NCBI RefSeq assembly: GCF_019145195.1
Contig: NZ_JAHSTW010000013.1
Location: 62,001 to 126,000, forward strand
Direction of reading: 5' to 3'
Origin: Pseudomonas siliginis
Lineage (GTDB): Bacteria > Pseudomonadota > Gammaproteobacteria > Pseudomonadales > Pseudomonadaceae
DNA length: 64,000 nucleotides
The translations under genes were made by a program, and so were the position numbers. This document shows, in pieces, positions 48,998 through 57,411 of this stretch; within the stretch, counting starts at the first letter, position 1, and each line of letters opens with the position of its first letter. The notes under the pieces were generated by a model. That model saw only the letters and a program-made list of their open reading frames with translations, ran no database searches and was not told where the DNA came from.

Positions 48998-50158
48998 TCA
49001 GCGGCCTTTGAACTGCGCCACATTCGCCGACCGGGTCTCTGTCTGCACCTGGCCCGCAACGCCCAGACGCTCGCCGGTATTGGCGTCGAACAACAACACT
49101 TTCGATGGATCGAACTGCAGCGTCAGGCTTTCGCCCACCTGCGGTGCCACGTCCGGCGCCAGTCGGCAGCAGACCTTGGTGTCATTCAGATTGACGAACA
49201 CCAACGTGTCCGGACCGGTCGGTTCGGTGACCTGCACTTCGGCGCGGATGCTCGGCAGACCATTGCCCTCGCCATTCGCCAAAACAATCTGCTCCGGGCG
49301 CAGGCCGAGGATTACTTCGCGATCTTCGAGGCCGGCGTCCTGCATGCTCATCGGCAATTCACAACGCGCCTGACCGCTGTCGAGCAGCGCCAGCAGGCGA
49401 CCGTCCTTGCGCTGCAAGCGCAGGGGGATGAAGTTCATCGGTGGCGAACCGATGAAGCTTGCGACGAACAGGTTGGCCGGGTCGTTGTAGATGTCTTTCG
49501 GCGTGCCGAACTGCTGAATGATGCCGTCCTTCATCACCGCCACCTTGTCGCCCAGGGTCATCGCTTCGATCTGGTCGTGGGTCACGTAGACCGTGGTGGT
49601 TTTCAGACGCTGGTGCATCAGTTTCATTTCGGTACGCATCTCGACGCGCAGCTTGGCGTCGAGGTTCGACAGCGGTTCGTCGAACAGGTAGATCTTCGGC
49701 CGCCGCGCCAGTGCACGGCCCATCGCCACGCGCTGTTGCTGACCACCGGAGAGCTGGCCCGGTTTGCGATTGAGCAGGTGTTCGATCTGCAACAGCTTGG
49801 CCACGCGGGCGACTTCTTCGTCGATCGCCGCCTGCGGCATCTTGCGGATCTTCAGGCCGAACTCGATGTTCTCGCGCACGCTCATGGTCGGGTACAGCGC
49901 GTAGGACTGAAACACCATGGCGATGTCGCGATCCTTGGGGCTCATGCCGCTGACGTCCTGATCACCGATCATGATCGCGCCGCCGGTGATGGTTTCCAGA
50001 CCGGCGATGCAGTTCATCAAGGTCGATTTGCCGCAGCCCGACGGGCCGACGAGGATCAGGAATTCACCGTCCTTGATCGACAGTTCGATGTTCTTCAGGG
50101 TGTCCGGCAGGCCGGCCCCGTAGGTCTTGTTTACGTTGCGAAGTTCAAGCGTAGCCAT
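48998..50158 (-). CDS. gtsD: Glucose/mannose ABC transporter ATP-binding protein
   Basis: A 386-residue ATPase of the MalK/UgpC group. Walker A is GPSGCGKST at about residues 37-45, the signature is LSGGQQQR, Walker B is IYLFDEPLSNLD, and the switch His is in VTHDQ. A C-terminal TOBE/regulatory region of about 150 residues follows. It follows gtsC by 2 bp. It powers glucose uptake by GtsABC and is called gltK in P. aeruginosa. Confidence 0.94.
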   Translation of the reverse strand: MATLELRNVNKTYGAGLPDTLKNIELSIKDGEFLILVGPSGCGKSTLMNCIAGLETITGGAIMIGDQDVSGMSPKDRDIAMVFQSYALYPTMSVRENIEFGLKIRKMPQAAIDEEVARVAKLLQIEHLLNRKPGQLSGGQQQRVAMGRALARRPKIYLFDEPLSNLDAKLRVEMRTEMKLMHQRLKTTTVYVTHDQIEAMTLGDKVAVMKDGIIQQFGTPKDIYNDPANLFVASFIGSPPMNFIPLRLQRKDGRLLALLDSGQARCELPMSMQDAGLEDREVILGLRPEQIVLANGEGNGLPSIRAEVQVTEPTGPDTLVFVNLNDTKVCCRLAPDVAPQVGESLTLQFDPSKVLLFDANTGERLGVAGQVQTETRSANVAQFKGR

Positions 50159-50160
50159 GA

Positions 50161-51006
50161 TTACCCCTTGACCGCGCCGGCCGTCAGCCCGCGCACGAAA
50201 TACTTGCCTGCGACCACATAGACCAGCAGGGTCGGCAGGCCGGCGATCATCGCCGCTGCCATATCCACGTTGTATTCCTTGGCGCCGGTGCTGGTGTTGA
50301 CCAGGTTGTTCAGCGCCACGGTGATCGGTTGCGAATCACCGCTGGAGAACACCACACCGAACAGGAAGTCGTTCCAGATCTGGGTGAACTGCCAGATCAG
50401 GCAGACCATGATGATCGGCGTCGACATCGGCAGAATGATGCGGCGGAAAATCGTGAAGAAACCCGCGCCATCCAAACGCGCAGCCTTGACCAGCGCATCG
50501 GGAATGCTCACGTAGTAGTTGCGGAAGAACAGCGTGGTGAACGCCAGACCGTAAACCACGTGCACGAACACCAGACCGGTGGTGGTGCTCGCCAGGCCCA
50601 TCTTGCCGAGGGTGAACGAGGCCGGCAGCAGCACGGTCTGGAACGGCAGGAAGCAGCCGAACAGCAGCAGACCGAAGAACAACTGCGAACCACGGAAGCG
50701 CCACATCGACAGCACGTAACCGTTCAACGCACCGATCGCGGTTGAGATGATGACGGCCGGTACGGTGATCTTGATCGAGTTCCAGAAGTAGCCGTCAACC
50801 GTGGCCCAGGCCTTGACCCAGCCAATGCCGCTGACCACGGTCGGCCAGCTCAGCAGGTTGCCGGTGCTGATGTCTTCCGGGGTCTTGAAGCTGGTCAGCA
50901 ACATCACCACCAGCGGCACCAGATACAGAAACACCGCAAGGATCAGCACCGCGTAGATTGCGATGCGGCTCAAGCTGATAGCGGGTTTGGCAGCAAGACT
51001 AGTCAT
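50161..51006 (-). CDS. gtsC: Glucose/mannose ABC transporter permease
   Basis: A 281-residue permease of the MalG type with six helices (IAIYAVLILAVFLYLVPLVVMLLTSF near the start). The coupling-loop EAA-like motif is DALVKAARLDGAGFFTIFRRIILPMSTP. The start ATG lies within the end of gtsB (ATGACTAG, 8-bp overlap), so the two permeases are translated in balance. It is called gltG in P. aeruginosa. Confidence 0.94.
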   Translation of the reverse strand: MTSLAAKPAISLSRIAIYAVLILAVFLYLVPLVVMLLTSFKTPEDISTGNLLSWPTVVSGIGWVKAWATVDGYFWNSIKITVPAVIISTAIGALNGYVLSMWRFRGSQLFFGLLLFGCFLPFQTVLLPASFTLGKMGLASTTTGLVFVHVVYGLAFTTLFFRNYYVSIPDALVKAARLDGAGFFTIFRRIILPMSTPIIMVCLIWQFTQIWNDFLFGVVFSSGDSQPITVALNNLVNTSTGAKEYNVDMAAAMIAGLPTLLVYVVAGKYFVRGLTAGAVKG

Positions 51007-51907
51007 GACGCTTGGTCCTCAGCTCGGAATACAGGTAAGGCACGATGATCGCGAGGATCGCACCGAGCATCAGAATCGCACTGGCCGAGCCCATGCCCAT
51101 CTGGCCGCGACTGAAGGTGAAGGAATACATGAACATCGCTGGCAGGTCGGAGGAATAACCCGGGCCGCCGGCGGTCATTGCCGCAACCAGGTCGAAGCTC
51201 TTGATCGCGATGTGCGCGAGGATCATCACCGCACTGAAGAACACCGGACGCAGACTTGGCAGTACGACTTTCCAGTAGATGCGCGGCATGCTCGCGCCGT
51301 CGATCTGCGCGGCACGGATGATCGATTGATCAACGCCACGCAGGCCGGCGAGGAACATCGCCATGATGAAGCCCGAGGCTTGCCACACAGCGGCGATCAC
51401 CAGGCAGTAGACCACGCGATCGGGGTCGATCAGCCAGTCCAGACGGAAGCCTTCCCAGCCCCAGTCACGCAACAATTTGTCCAGGCCCATGCCCGGGTTG
51501 AGCAGCCATTTCCATGCGGTACCGGTGACGATCATCGAGAGCGCCATCGGGTACAGGTAAATGGTGCGGATAAAGCCTTCGCGACGGATGCGCTGATCGA
51601 GGAACACCGCCAGCAACACACCGATCACCAAGGTGATACCAATGAACATGCCGCCGAACACGGCGAGGTTCTTGCTCGCCACCCACCAGCGATCGTTGTC
51701 GAACAACCGCGCGTATTGCGCCAGACCGGCCCACTTGTAGTTGGGCAGGAAGGTCGAGGTGGTGAACGACAGAATGAACGTCCACAGGATGTAGCCATAG
51801 AAGCCCACCAGCACGATGAACATGCTCGGCGCCAGCACCAGTTTTGGTAGCCAGCGCTGCAATGCATCGAACGGCGAGGCCTTGCTGAACACAGCAACAG
51901 AACTCAT
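50999..51907 (-). CDS. gtsB: Glucose/mannose ABC transporter permease
   Basis: A 302-residue permease of the MalF/UgpA type with six helices (LVLAPSMFIVLVGFYGYILWTFILSF near the start). The EAA-type loop reads DQSIIRAAQIDGASMPRIYWKVVLPSLRP. I use the ATG at 51907; a GTG four codons upstream is also in frame. It overlaps gtsC by 8 bp. A palindromic repeat of about 160 bp lies between it and gtsA. It is called gltF in P. aeruginosa. Confidence 0.93.
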   Translation of the reverse strand: MSSVAVFSKASPFDALQRWLPKLVLAPSMFIVLVGFYGYILWTFILSFTTSTFLPNYKWAGLAQYARLFDNDRWWVASKNLAVFGGMFIGITLVIGVLLAVFLDQRIRREGFIRTIYLYPMALSMIVTGTAWKWLLNPGMGLDKLLRDWGWEGFRLDWLIDPDRVVYCLVIAAVWQASGFIMAMFLAGLRGVDQSIIRAAQIDGASMPRIYWKVVLPSLRPVFFSAVMILAHIAIKSFDLVAAMTAGGPGYSSDLPAMFMYSFTFSRGQMGMGSASAILMLGAILAIIVPYLYSELRTKRHD

Positions 51908-51947
51908 GGGGAAATCCACAATAAGGGTTTACGAAAGCATTCCCTTG

Positions 51948-52110
51948 CAGGAGTGAGCCCTGTGGCGAGGGGATTTATCCCCGATCGACTGCGCAGCAGT
52001 CGCGAAATCATTACATGCGGTATTTCAGACACTGCACCGCTGCAACTTTCCGGGGTCGCTTCGCAACCCATCGGGGATGAATCCCCTCACCACAAAGGCT
52101 CACTCCTACA
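51948..52110. repeat. Palindromic repeat inside the gts operon
   Basis: The inverted ends CAGGAGTGAGCC and GGCTCACTCCTA flank the same GTGGCGAGGGGAT / ATCCCCTCACCAC arms seen at 47187-47334, with inner CGACTGCGCAGCAGTCG. It lies between gtsA and gtsB, where strong hairpins can stabilise the binding-protein message and lower permease expression. Confidence 0.82.
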
Positions 52111-52121
52111 GGGGCCAAGCA

Positions 52122-53423
52122 TTACTTGGCCGACTGAACTGCCGCGCCGAGTTTCTTCGCCGCATCGGCCGGGTCGGCTTTCGGGTCGTTGATGTAGTTG
52201 GTGACTACGTCAAAGAACGCGCCCTGCACCGCCAGCGTGGTCGCCATGTTGTGCGCCATGCTTGGTTGCAGGCCGCCGGACTTGGCGTCCGCGAGGAAGT
52301 CCTTGGCAGCGGTCTGCGCGCAGGAATCGAAGCCGAGCTTGTCCATGTTGTTCAACATGTCGTTGCGCACCGGGATCGAGCCTTTGTTGATGCTGAAGAC
52401 TTTCTGGAAGTTCTCACCCAGCACGACTTTGGCGATGTCCTGCTGACCGGCCGCAGTGCCTGCGTCCTTCTGCTTGAACACGGCCAGCGAGTCGATGTTG
52501 TAGGTGAACGCCTTGTCGGTGCCCGGGAACGCTACGCACTCGTAGTCCTTGCCGGCGACTTTCTTGGCGGCGGTCCATTCGGACTTGGCCCAGTCACCCA
52601 TGATCTGCATGCCGGCCTTGCCGTTGATGACCTTGGCCGCTTCGAGGTTCCAGTCCTGGCCTTTGCCGTCCGCGTCCATGTAGGTCGCGACTTTCTTGAG
52701 CTCAGTGAGCGCCTTGACCATTTCCGGGCCGGTCAGCGCTTTGTTGTCGAGATCAACCAGGGCTTTCTTGTAGCCATCCACGCCCATGACCGAGAGCACC
52801 ACGGCTTCGAACACGGTGCTGTCCTGCCAAGGCTGACCGCCGTGGGCGAGCGGAATGAAGCCCGCCGCTTTCAGCTTGTCGCCGGCTGCATAGAACTCTT
52901 CGAGGGTGGTTGGATTCTTGGTGATGCCGGCTTTCTTGAAGACTTCCGGGTTGATCCACAGCCAGTTCACGCGGTGAATGTTCACCGGCACGGCCACGTA
53001 ATCACCGTCGTACTTCACGGTATCGGAGACTTTCTTGTCGAGCAGGCTGTCCCACTTTTCCGACTTGGCGACGTCTTTCAAAACGTCGGTGTCGAGCAGG
53101 CCGGTCGACGCCCATTCCTGGATGTCCGGGCCTTTGATCTGCGCTACGCCTGGCGGGTTGCCGGCAACGGCACGGCTTTTCAGCACGGTCATGGCAGTCG
53201 CACCGCCACCACCGGCAACAGCGCCGTCCTTCCAGGTGAAACCGTCTTTTTCGACTTGGGCCTTGAGCACATCGACAGCGGCTTTTTCGCCACCGGAAGT
53301 CCACCAGTGCACGACTTCGACCGAACCTTTGGAATCGGCAGCGGAGACACTGAGCGGCAGGATTGCGAGCGGGAACAGGGAGGCGACAGAAATGACAGTA
53401 GCGAGGCGAGAAATCGCATTCAT
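52122..53423 (-). CDS. gtsA: Glucose/mannose ABC transporter binding protein
   Basis: A 432-residue precursor of the periplasmic glucose-binding protein. The signal peptide ends at LPLSVSA (about residue 28). The mature part begins ADSKGSVEVVHWWTSGGEKAAVDVLKAQVEKDG, typical of cluster-B sugar-binding proteins, with VNIHRVNWLWINPEVFKKAG and GMQIMGDWAKSEW as pocket regions. The start at 53423 fits the signal peptide. The leader carries AACAACAAGAAAGG next to the ribosome site, a likely Hfq/Crc site. It is called gltB in P. aeruginosa. Confidence 0.95.
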   Translation of the reverse strand: MNAISRLATVISVASLFPLAILPLSVSAADSKGSVEVVHWWTSGGEKAAVDVLKAQVEKDGFTWKDGAVAGGGGATAMTVLKSRAVAGNPPGVAQIKGPDIQEWASTGLLDTDVLKDVAKSEKWDSLLDKKVSDTVKYDGDYVAVPVNIHRVNWLWINPEVFKKAGITKNPTTLEEFYAAGDKLKAAGFIPLAHGGQPWQDSTVFEAVVLSVMGVDGYKKALVDLDNKALTGPEMVKALTELKKVATYMDADGKGQDWNLEAAKVINGKAGMQIMGDWAKSEWTAAKKVAGKDYECVAFPGTDKAFTYNIDSLAVFKQKDAGTAAGQQDIAKVVLGENFQKVFSINKGSIPVRNDMLNNMDKLGFDSCAQTAAKDFLADAKSGGLQPSMAHNMATTLAVQGAFFDVVTNYINDPKADPADAAKKLGAAVQSAK

Positions 53424-53439
53424 TCGAGATGTACCTTTC

Positions 53440-53447
53440 TTGTTGTT
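53440..53447 (-). promoter_or_regulatory. Hfq/Crc-type CA motif in gtsA leader
   Basis: The message reads AACAACAA directly upstream of the GAAAGG ribosome site of gtsA. Confidence 0.6.
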
Positions 53448-53541
53448 ATGCATTGCAAGTCTGGTGCTTGCGCTGCACGGAGTTTAAACAGAGCGTTTCG
53501 CTTCGCAGGTAACGAAGGGACGCGTAAATGTCACGACATGG

Positions 53542-54801
53542 TTACACAGGAACAGGCCGGGACAACCGCGCCAAAGCCGTGGCCATGCTTGGCGCCAGCG
53601 GCAATCGTGGAATCAGCACAGCCTGCCAGGCGTGATACAGATCGGGCTTGCCCGGCCATATATCGGCACTTGGCACATTCTGCGGATTGAGTTCGTGGTG
53701 CCAGCTGCCGTGGCAGCGGTCGATGAAATTCGTCTCGCAGAATTCCCAGAACAGTCTGTACCAGGCTTCGTATTGCGCGTCGCCGGTGCGTTTGAGCAAG
53801 GCGCTGGCGGCGGCGCTGGCTTCGGCATGCGTCCAGTGCAGGCGATGGCGAACGACGGCTTTGTTGTGCCAGTCGAGGGTGTAGACGATGCCCGCCGCGC
53901 CATCGATATTCCAGCCGTGCCGGCAATTGTTTTCGAAGAGTTTTTGCGCATCAGTCGCCAGCCAGCCCGGCGTAAGCATGCCGGCCTGCACTCGCGCGGC
54001 TTCAAGGTGCAGGAGCAAGCGCGCCCACTCGAAACCGTGGCCCGGCGTGGTGCCGTAAGGACGGAAACCGTCAGCCGGATTGTCGTGGTTGTATTCGCGC
54101 AGCGGTTGCCAGTCGCGATCAAAGTGTTCGATGACCATGTAATCGTTGGCCGCAGCGTGGCCATGGATCACCCGCTCGACGATGCGCTGGGCGCGCACCA
54201 GCCAGCGCGGATCTTCGGTGACATCGGCCAGCGCGAGGAATGCTTCGGTCGCGTGCATGTTGCTGTTGGCGCCGCGATAGGCTTCTTCTTCGCTCCAGTC
54301 GCGGCTGAAGAATTCGCGCATGGCGCCCTCTTCTTCGCTCCAGAAGTAAGTGTCGATGATGTCGATGGCGTCATCAAGCAAGGCCTGGGCACCGGGCCGT
54401 TGTGCGACCACGGCGGAGCTGGCGGCGAGCGCGACAAAGGCGTGCAGGTAGGCGTTCTTGCCGGTGTTGTCGTCGCGGTGTCCGGCAACCGCAAACCAGC
54501 CGCCGTGCAGCGCATCACGCAGTGGTCCGCGCAACGCGGCGATACCGTGGTCGACCAGTTCGGCAAATCCCGGCAACCCCTGAATGTGGGCCATGGCGAA
54601 ACTGTGGGTCATGCGCGCGGTGTTCATGGTTTCGGCTTGGGCGTGCGCCGGCAAACGGCCGCGCTCATCGAGGTTGCCGAAACCTTCGGGCAGCTTCGCA
54701 GCCTTGGCGAAATCCAGCAGACGCAGGCCTTCGGCGGCTAGCCATTGCTGGTGGGCAGGGGCGTTCAGCCAACTGCTGAAGTCTGGGTGAAAGGTGTCCA
54801 T
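53542..54801 (-). CDS. AGE-family epimerase/isomerase (N-acylglucosamine 2-epimerase fold)
   Basis: A 419-residue alpha/alpha-barrel enzyme. Conserved pieces are LPAHAQAETMNTARMTHSFAMAH, DALHGGWFAVAG, KNAYLHAFVALAASSAVVAQ, NMHATEAFLALADVT, and the active-site His region TTPGHGFEWARLLLHLE. The family includes mannose isomerase (YihS-like), cellobiose epimerase and N-acylglucosamine epimerase; a mannose-glucose-fructose interconversion fits the gts transporter downstream (119 bp away). Its leader has AACAACAA before AAGGG. Confidence 0.9.
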   Translation of the reverse strand: MDTFHPDFSSWLNAPAHQQWLAAEGLRLLDFAKAAKLPEGFGNLDERGRLPAHAQAETMNTARMTHSFAMAHIQGLPGFAELVDHGIAALRGPLRDALHGGWFAVAGHRDDNTGKNAYLHAFVALAASSAVVAQRPGAQALLDDAIDIIDTYFWSEEEGAMREFFSRDWSEEEAYRGANSNMHATEAFLALADVTEDPRWLVRAQRIVERVIHGHAAANDYMVIEHFDRDWQPLREYNHDNPADGFRPYGTTPGHGFEWARLLLHLEAARVQAGMLTPGWLATDAQKLFENNCRHGWNIDGAAGIVYTLDWHNKAVVRHRLHWTHAEASAAASALLKRTGDAQYEAWYRLFWEFCETNFIDRCHGSWHHELNPQNVPSADIWPGKPDLYHAWQAVLIPRLPLAPSMATALARLSRPVPV

Positions 54802-54815
54802 GGCGTGACCCTTTT

Positions 54816-54823
54816 TTGTTGTT
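54816..54823 (-). promoter_or_regulatory. Hfq/Crc-type CA motif in AGE leader
   Basis: AACAACAA on the message, followed by AAAAAGGG, 15 bases before the start codon at 54801. Confidence 0.55.
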
Positions 54824-54924
54824 AGGACTGCGGGCAGTCTAAACAACGGGCCGGGGCGGGCTTGTAACGAAGGGGACGGGGTTTGTCACTGACCTGTGAC
54901 ATTTGGATTGATGCGCCTGACGTA

Positions 54925-55023
54925 TTCGCGAGCAGGCTCGCTCCCACATTCAACTGTGTTTCTGGAGGTGGAATGCAATCACTGTGGGAGCGACGGTGCG
55001 ACGATTCGACCTGCTCGCGAAGA
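54925..55023. repeat. REP doublet with interrupted second copy
   Basis: The first copy, 54925-54947, is intact. The second, 54986-55023, is split: GTGGGAGCGA and CCTGCTCGCGAA are separated by an extra CGGTGCGACGATTCGA. Confidence 0.82.
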
Positions 55024-55040
55024 ACGATAACGCGGTCTGG

Positions 55041-56510
55041 CTAATCAACACTGCGCGGCAACTGCAACGTCACTCGCAATCCACCCTCACGCAGGTTCTG
55101 CAACGTCACCTCGCCGCCATGGCTATGGGCAATGTTGCGCGCAATGCCCAGACCAAGTCCGTAGCCCTGCTGCTGCCCCGCCAGGCGGAAGTGCGGCTCG
55201 AACACCTGCTCCAGCCGTTGCTGTGGTACGCCCGGGCCTTCGTCGTCGACGTGCAAGACAAAGGCGCTGTCATCGTCATCGATGTGCAGATGCGCGTTCT
55301 GCCCGTACTTCAAGGCGTTGTCGATCAGGTTGCCGATGCAGCGCTTGAGCGCCAGCGGTTTGCCCGGATACGCCGACAGCGCGCGGCCATGCTGGGTGAC
55401 GCGGCCATTGCCGTTCGGCGCCAGATACGGCTCGACCAGGCAATCGAGGACATGATTGAGATCCACGGGCTCGATGTTCTCGTGGATGTCGGTGTCTTTC
55501 ACGCATTGCAGCGCGCCTTTGACCAGCAGCTCCAGCTCATCCAGATCGCGGCCGAACTTAGCTTGCAGCTGTTCGTCTTCGAGTAGTTCGACGCGCAAGC
55601 GCAGGCGGGTGATCGGCGTGCGCAAGTCGTGGGAAATCGCGCTGAACAACTGGCTGCGTTCGGTCAGGTAACGGCTGATGCGTTCGCGCATGGTGTTGAA
55701 CGCGCGGCCGACTTCGACCACTTCACTGCCACCGCCCTCCGCCACCGGCTCGACGTCCGCGCCCAGCGACAGATCCCGCGCTGCCCGCGCCAGACGCTTG
55801 AGCGGCCGACTCTGCCAGTGCACCAGCAGGCCGATGAACAACAGCAAGAAGCCGCTGGTGAGGACGATAAACCATACCTGCTGCGCCGGCAGGCCTTGTT
55901 CTTCGAGACTGGTGTACGGCTCCGGCAGCAACGAGGCGATGTACAGCCATTCCCCCGGAGCCATTTGAATCTGCGTGACCAGTACCGGCGGATTCACCGG
56001 CTCCAGCGTCAACGCGTAGTGCGCCCAGGAGCGCGGCAATTCATCAAGTTTCAGCCCGGCGTTGAAAATCCGCAGGTCTTCGGGGCTGACGAAGGTCACC
56101 GAAATATCCGTGTCATGGCCCAGAGACTGGCGCAGCACTTCGTCCACCGCTTGCATCACTGCAGCCTTGCGCGGCGTCACCGGCAGCACGTCCATGCCCA
56201 GCGGTTTGTCATTGAGCGTCACGACAAATCGGGTGCCGCCCATGCTGCGCAATTGATCGAGCACCAGCGGTCGATAGGCCACTGGCAAGGAACGGAAATA
56301 GCTGACGCTGGCAGTCATCGAATGCGCCAGGCTGCGGGCGCTGGTGACCAGGCCTTCGAGCTGGGTGGCGCGCAGTTGCGACACCCAGATCACGCTCGAC
56401 AGCGTCTGCGCGAACAGCACCGCCAGCAGAGTCAGCAGCAGCATCCGCCCGAGCAGCGAGCGCGGCACCGGTATGCGACCGACGAATTTGCCCAGCGACT
56501 CAGTGAGCAT
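55041..56510 (-). CDS. gtrS: Sensor histidine kinase GtrS (glucose two-component system)
   Basis: A membrane kinase of about 489 residues. TM1 is MLLLTLLAVLFAQTLSSVIW, then a periplasmic sensor of about 150 residues, TM2 VWFIVLTSGFLLLFIGLLVHW, and a HAMP segment. The kinase core has the H-box ISHDLRTPITRLRLRVELLED, N-box NLIDNALKYGQ, and G boxes DEGPGV and GYGLGLG. The start could be 56510 or 56525; both overlap the end of gltR. With GltR it senses 2-ketogluconate or 6-phosphogluconate and induces glucose transport genes. Confidence 0.93.
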   Translation of the reverse strand: MLTESLGKFVGRIPVPRSLLGRMLLLTLLAVLFAQTLSSVIWVSQLRATQLEGLVTSARSLAHSMTASVSYFRSLPVAYRPLVLDQLRSMGGTRFVVTLNDKPLGMDVLPVTPRKAAVMQAVDEVLRQSLGHDTDISVTFVSPEDLRIFNAGLKLDELPRSWAHYALTLEPVNPPVLVTQIQMAPGEWLYIASLLPEPYTSLEEQGLPAQQVWFIVLTSGFLLLFIGLLVHWQSRPLKRLARAARDLSLGADVEPVAEGGGSEVVEVGRAFNTMRERISRYLTERSQLFSAISHDLRTPITRLRLRVELLEDEQLQAKFGRDLDELELLVKGALQCVKDTDIHENIEPVDLNHVLDCLVEPYLAPNGNGRVTQHGRALSAYPGKPLALKRCIGNLIDNALKYGQNAHLHIDDDDSAFVLHVDDEGPGVPQQRLEQVFEPHFRLAGQQQGYGLGLGIARNIAHSHGGEVTLQNLREGGLRVTLQLPRSVD

Positions 56511-57231
56511 TGCCGGCAACCACATTGGCTGCCAACTGATAACCGCTGCCACGCACGGTGCGAATCAAGCGTGGCGGTTTTTCAGTGTCGCGCAGGCGTT
56601 GGCGCAAACGGCTGACGGCCATGTCGACGATGCGATCGAGCGGCATCAGATCGCGGCCGCGGGTGGCGTTGCCGATGGTGTCGCGGTCGAGGATTTGCTG
56701 CGGATGATCGAGGAACAGTTTCAGCAGGGCGAAATCGGCGCCGGAAAGGATCACTTCCTCGCCGTCAGTGTGGAACAGCCGATGGCTGACCGTGTCCAGG
56801 CGCCAGTCGTCGAAGACCAGCACTTCGCTGCCGCTGCGTTCGTGGGCGAACTGTGCGCGGCGCAGCAGGGCCTTGATCCGCGCTTGCAGTTCGCGCGGGC
56901 TGAACGGTTTGCCGAGGTAATCGTCGGCGCCGAGCTCCAGACCGATCACCCGGTCGGCTTCGTCGGAGCTGGCGGTCAGCATGATGATCGGCACCTGCGC
57001 CTGACGCGGGTGCTGGCGTACCCAACGGCACAGGCTGAAGCCATCTTCGTCGGGCAGCATGACATCGAGGATCACCAGATCGCTCGGCGCCTCGTTGAGC
57101 GCCTGACGAAAACCGGCACCATCGGCGGTGGCCCGCACCTGAAACCCGGCGCGGGTCAGGTAGGTTTCCAGCAACTCGCGTATTTCCTGGTCGTCATCGA
57201 CCAACAATATCGACTTGTTGACTGAGCTCAC
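56500..57231 (-). CDS. gltR: Response regulator GltR
   Basis: A 243-residue OmpR-type regulator with a GTG start at 57231. The receiver has VDDDQ, the phospho-acceptor Asp in LVILDVMLPDEDG, Thr in MLTAS, and Lys in GKPFSP. The C-terminal winged helix follows from SEVLVFDDWRLDTVSHRLF, ending DMAVSRLRQRLRDTEKPPRLIRTVRGSGYQL. The message has AACAACAAGGATGCC before the start. It is co-transcribed with gtrS (overlap) and controls oprB and gts expression in P. aeruginosa and P. putida. Confidence 0.95.
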   Translation of the reverse strand: MSSVNKSILLVDDDQEIRELLETYLTRAGFQVRATADGAGFRQALNEAPSDLVILDVMLPDEDGFSLCRWVRQHPRQAQVPIIMLTASSDEADRVIGLELGADDYLGKPFSPRELQARIKALLRRAQFAHERSGSEVLVFDDWRLDTVSHRLFHTDGEEVILSGADFALLKLFLDHPQQILDRDTIGNATRGRDLMPLDRIVDMAVSRLRQRLRDTEKPPRLIRTVRGSGYQLAANVVAGNAH

Positions 57232-57244
57232 TTCGAAGGCATCC

Positions 57245-57252
57245 TTGTTGTT
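57245..57252 (-). promoter_or_regulatory. Hfq/Crc-type CA motif in gltR leader
   Basis: AACAACAA on the message runs directly into the AAGGAT ribosome site of gltR. Confidence 0.6.
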
Positions 57253-57309
57253 GGAGTTGGGGCGGATTATGCCTTAAGCATCAAACTAACAAACACTACA
57301 GAAACCCTT

Positions 57310-57397
57310 GTGGGAGCGAGCCTGCTCGCGAATCGGTTTTAACATTCAACAGATCTGTTGACTGACACACCGCTTTCGCGAGCAGGCTCGCTCCCAC
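57310..57397. repeat. REP doublet (88-bp type)
   Basis: Inverted REP copies at 57310-57332 and 57375-57397 between glk and gltR, both read on the minus strand. Confidence 0.92.
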
Positions 57398-57411
57398 AAT
57401 TGGATTGCATT

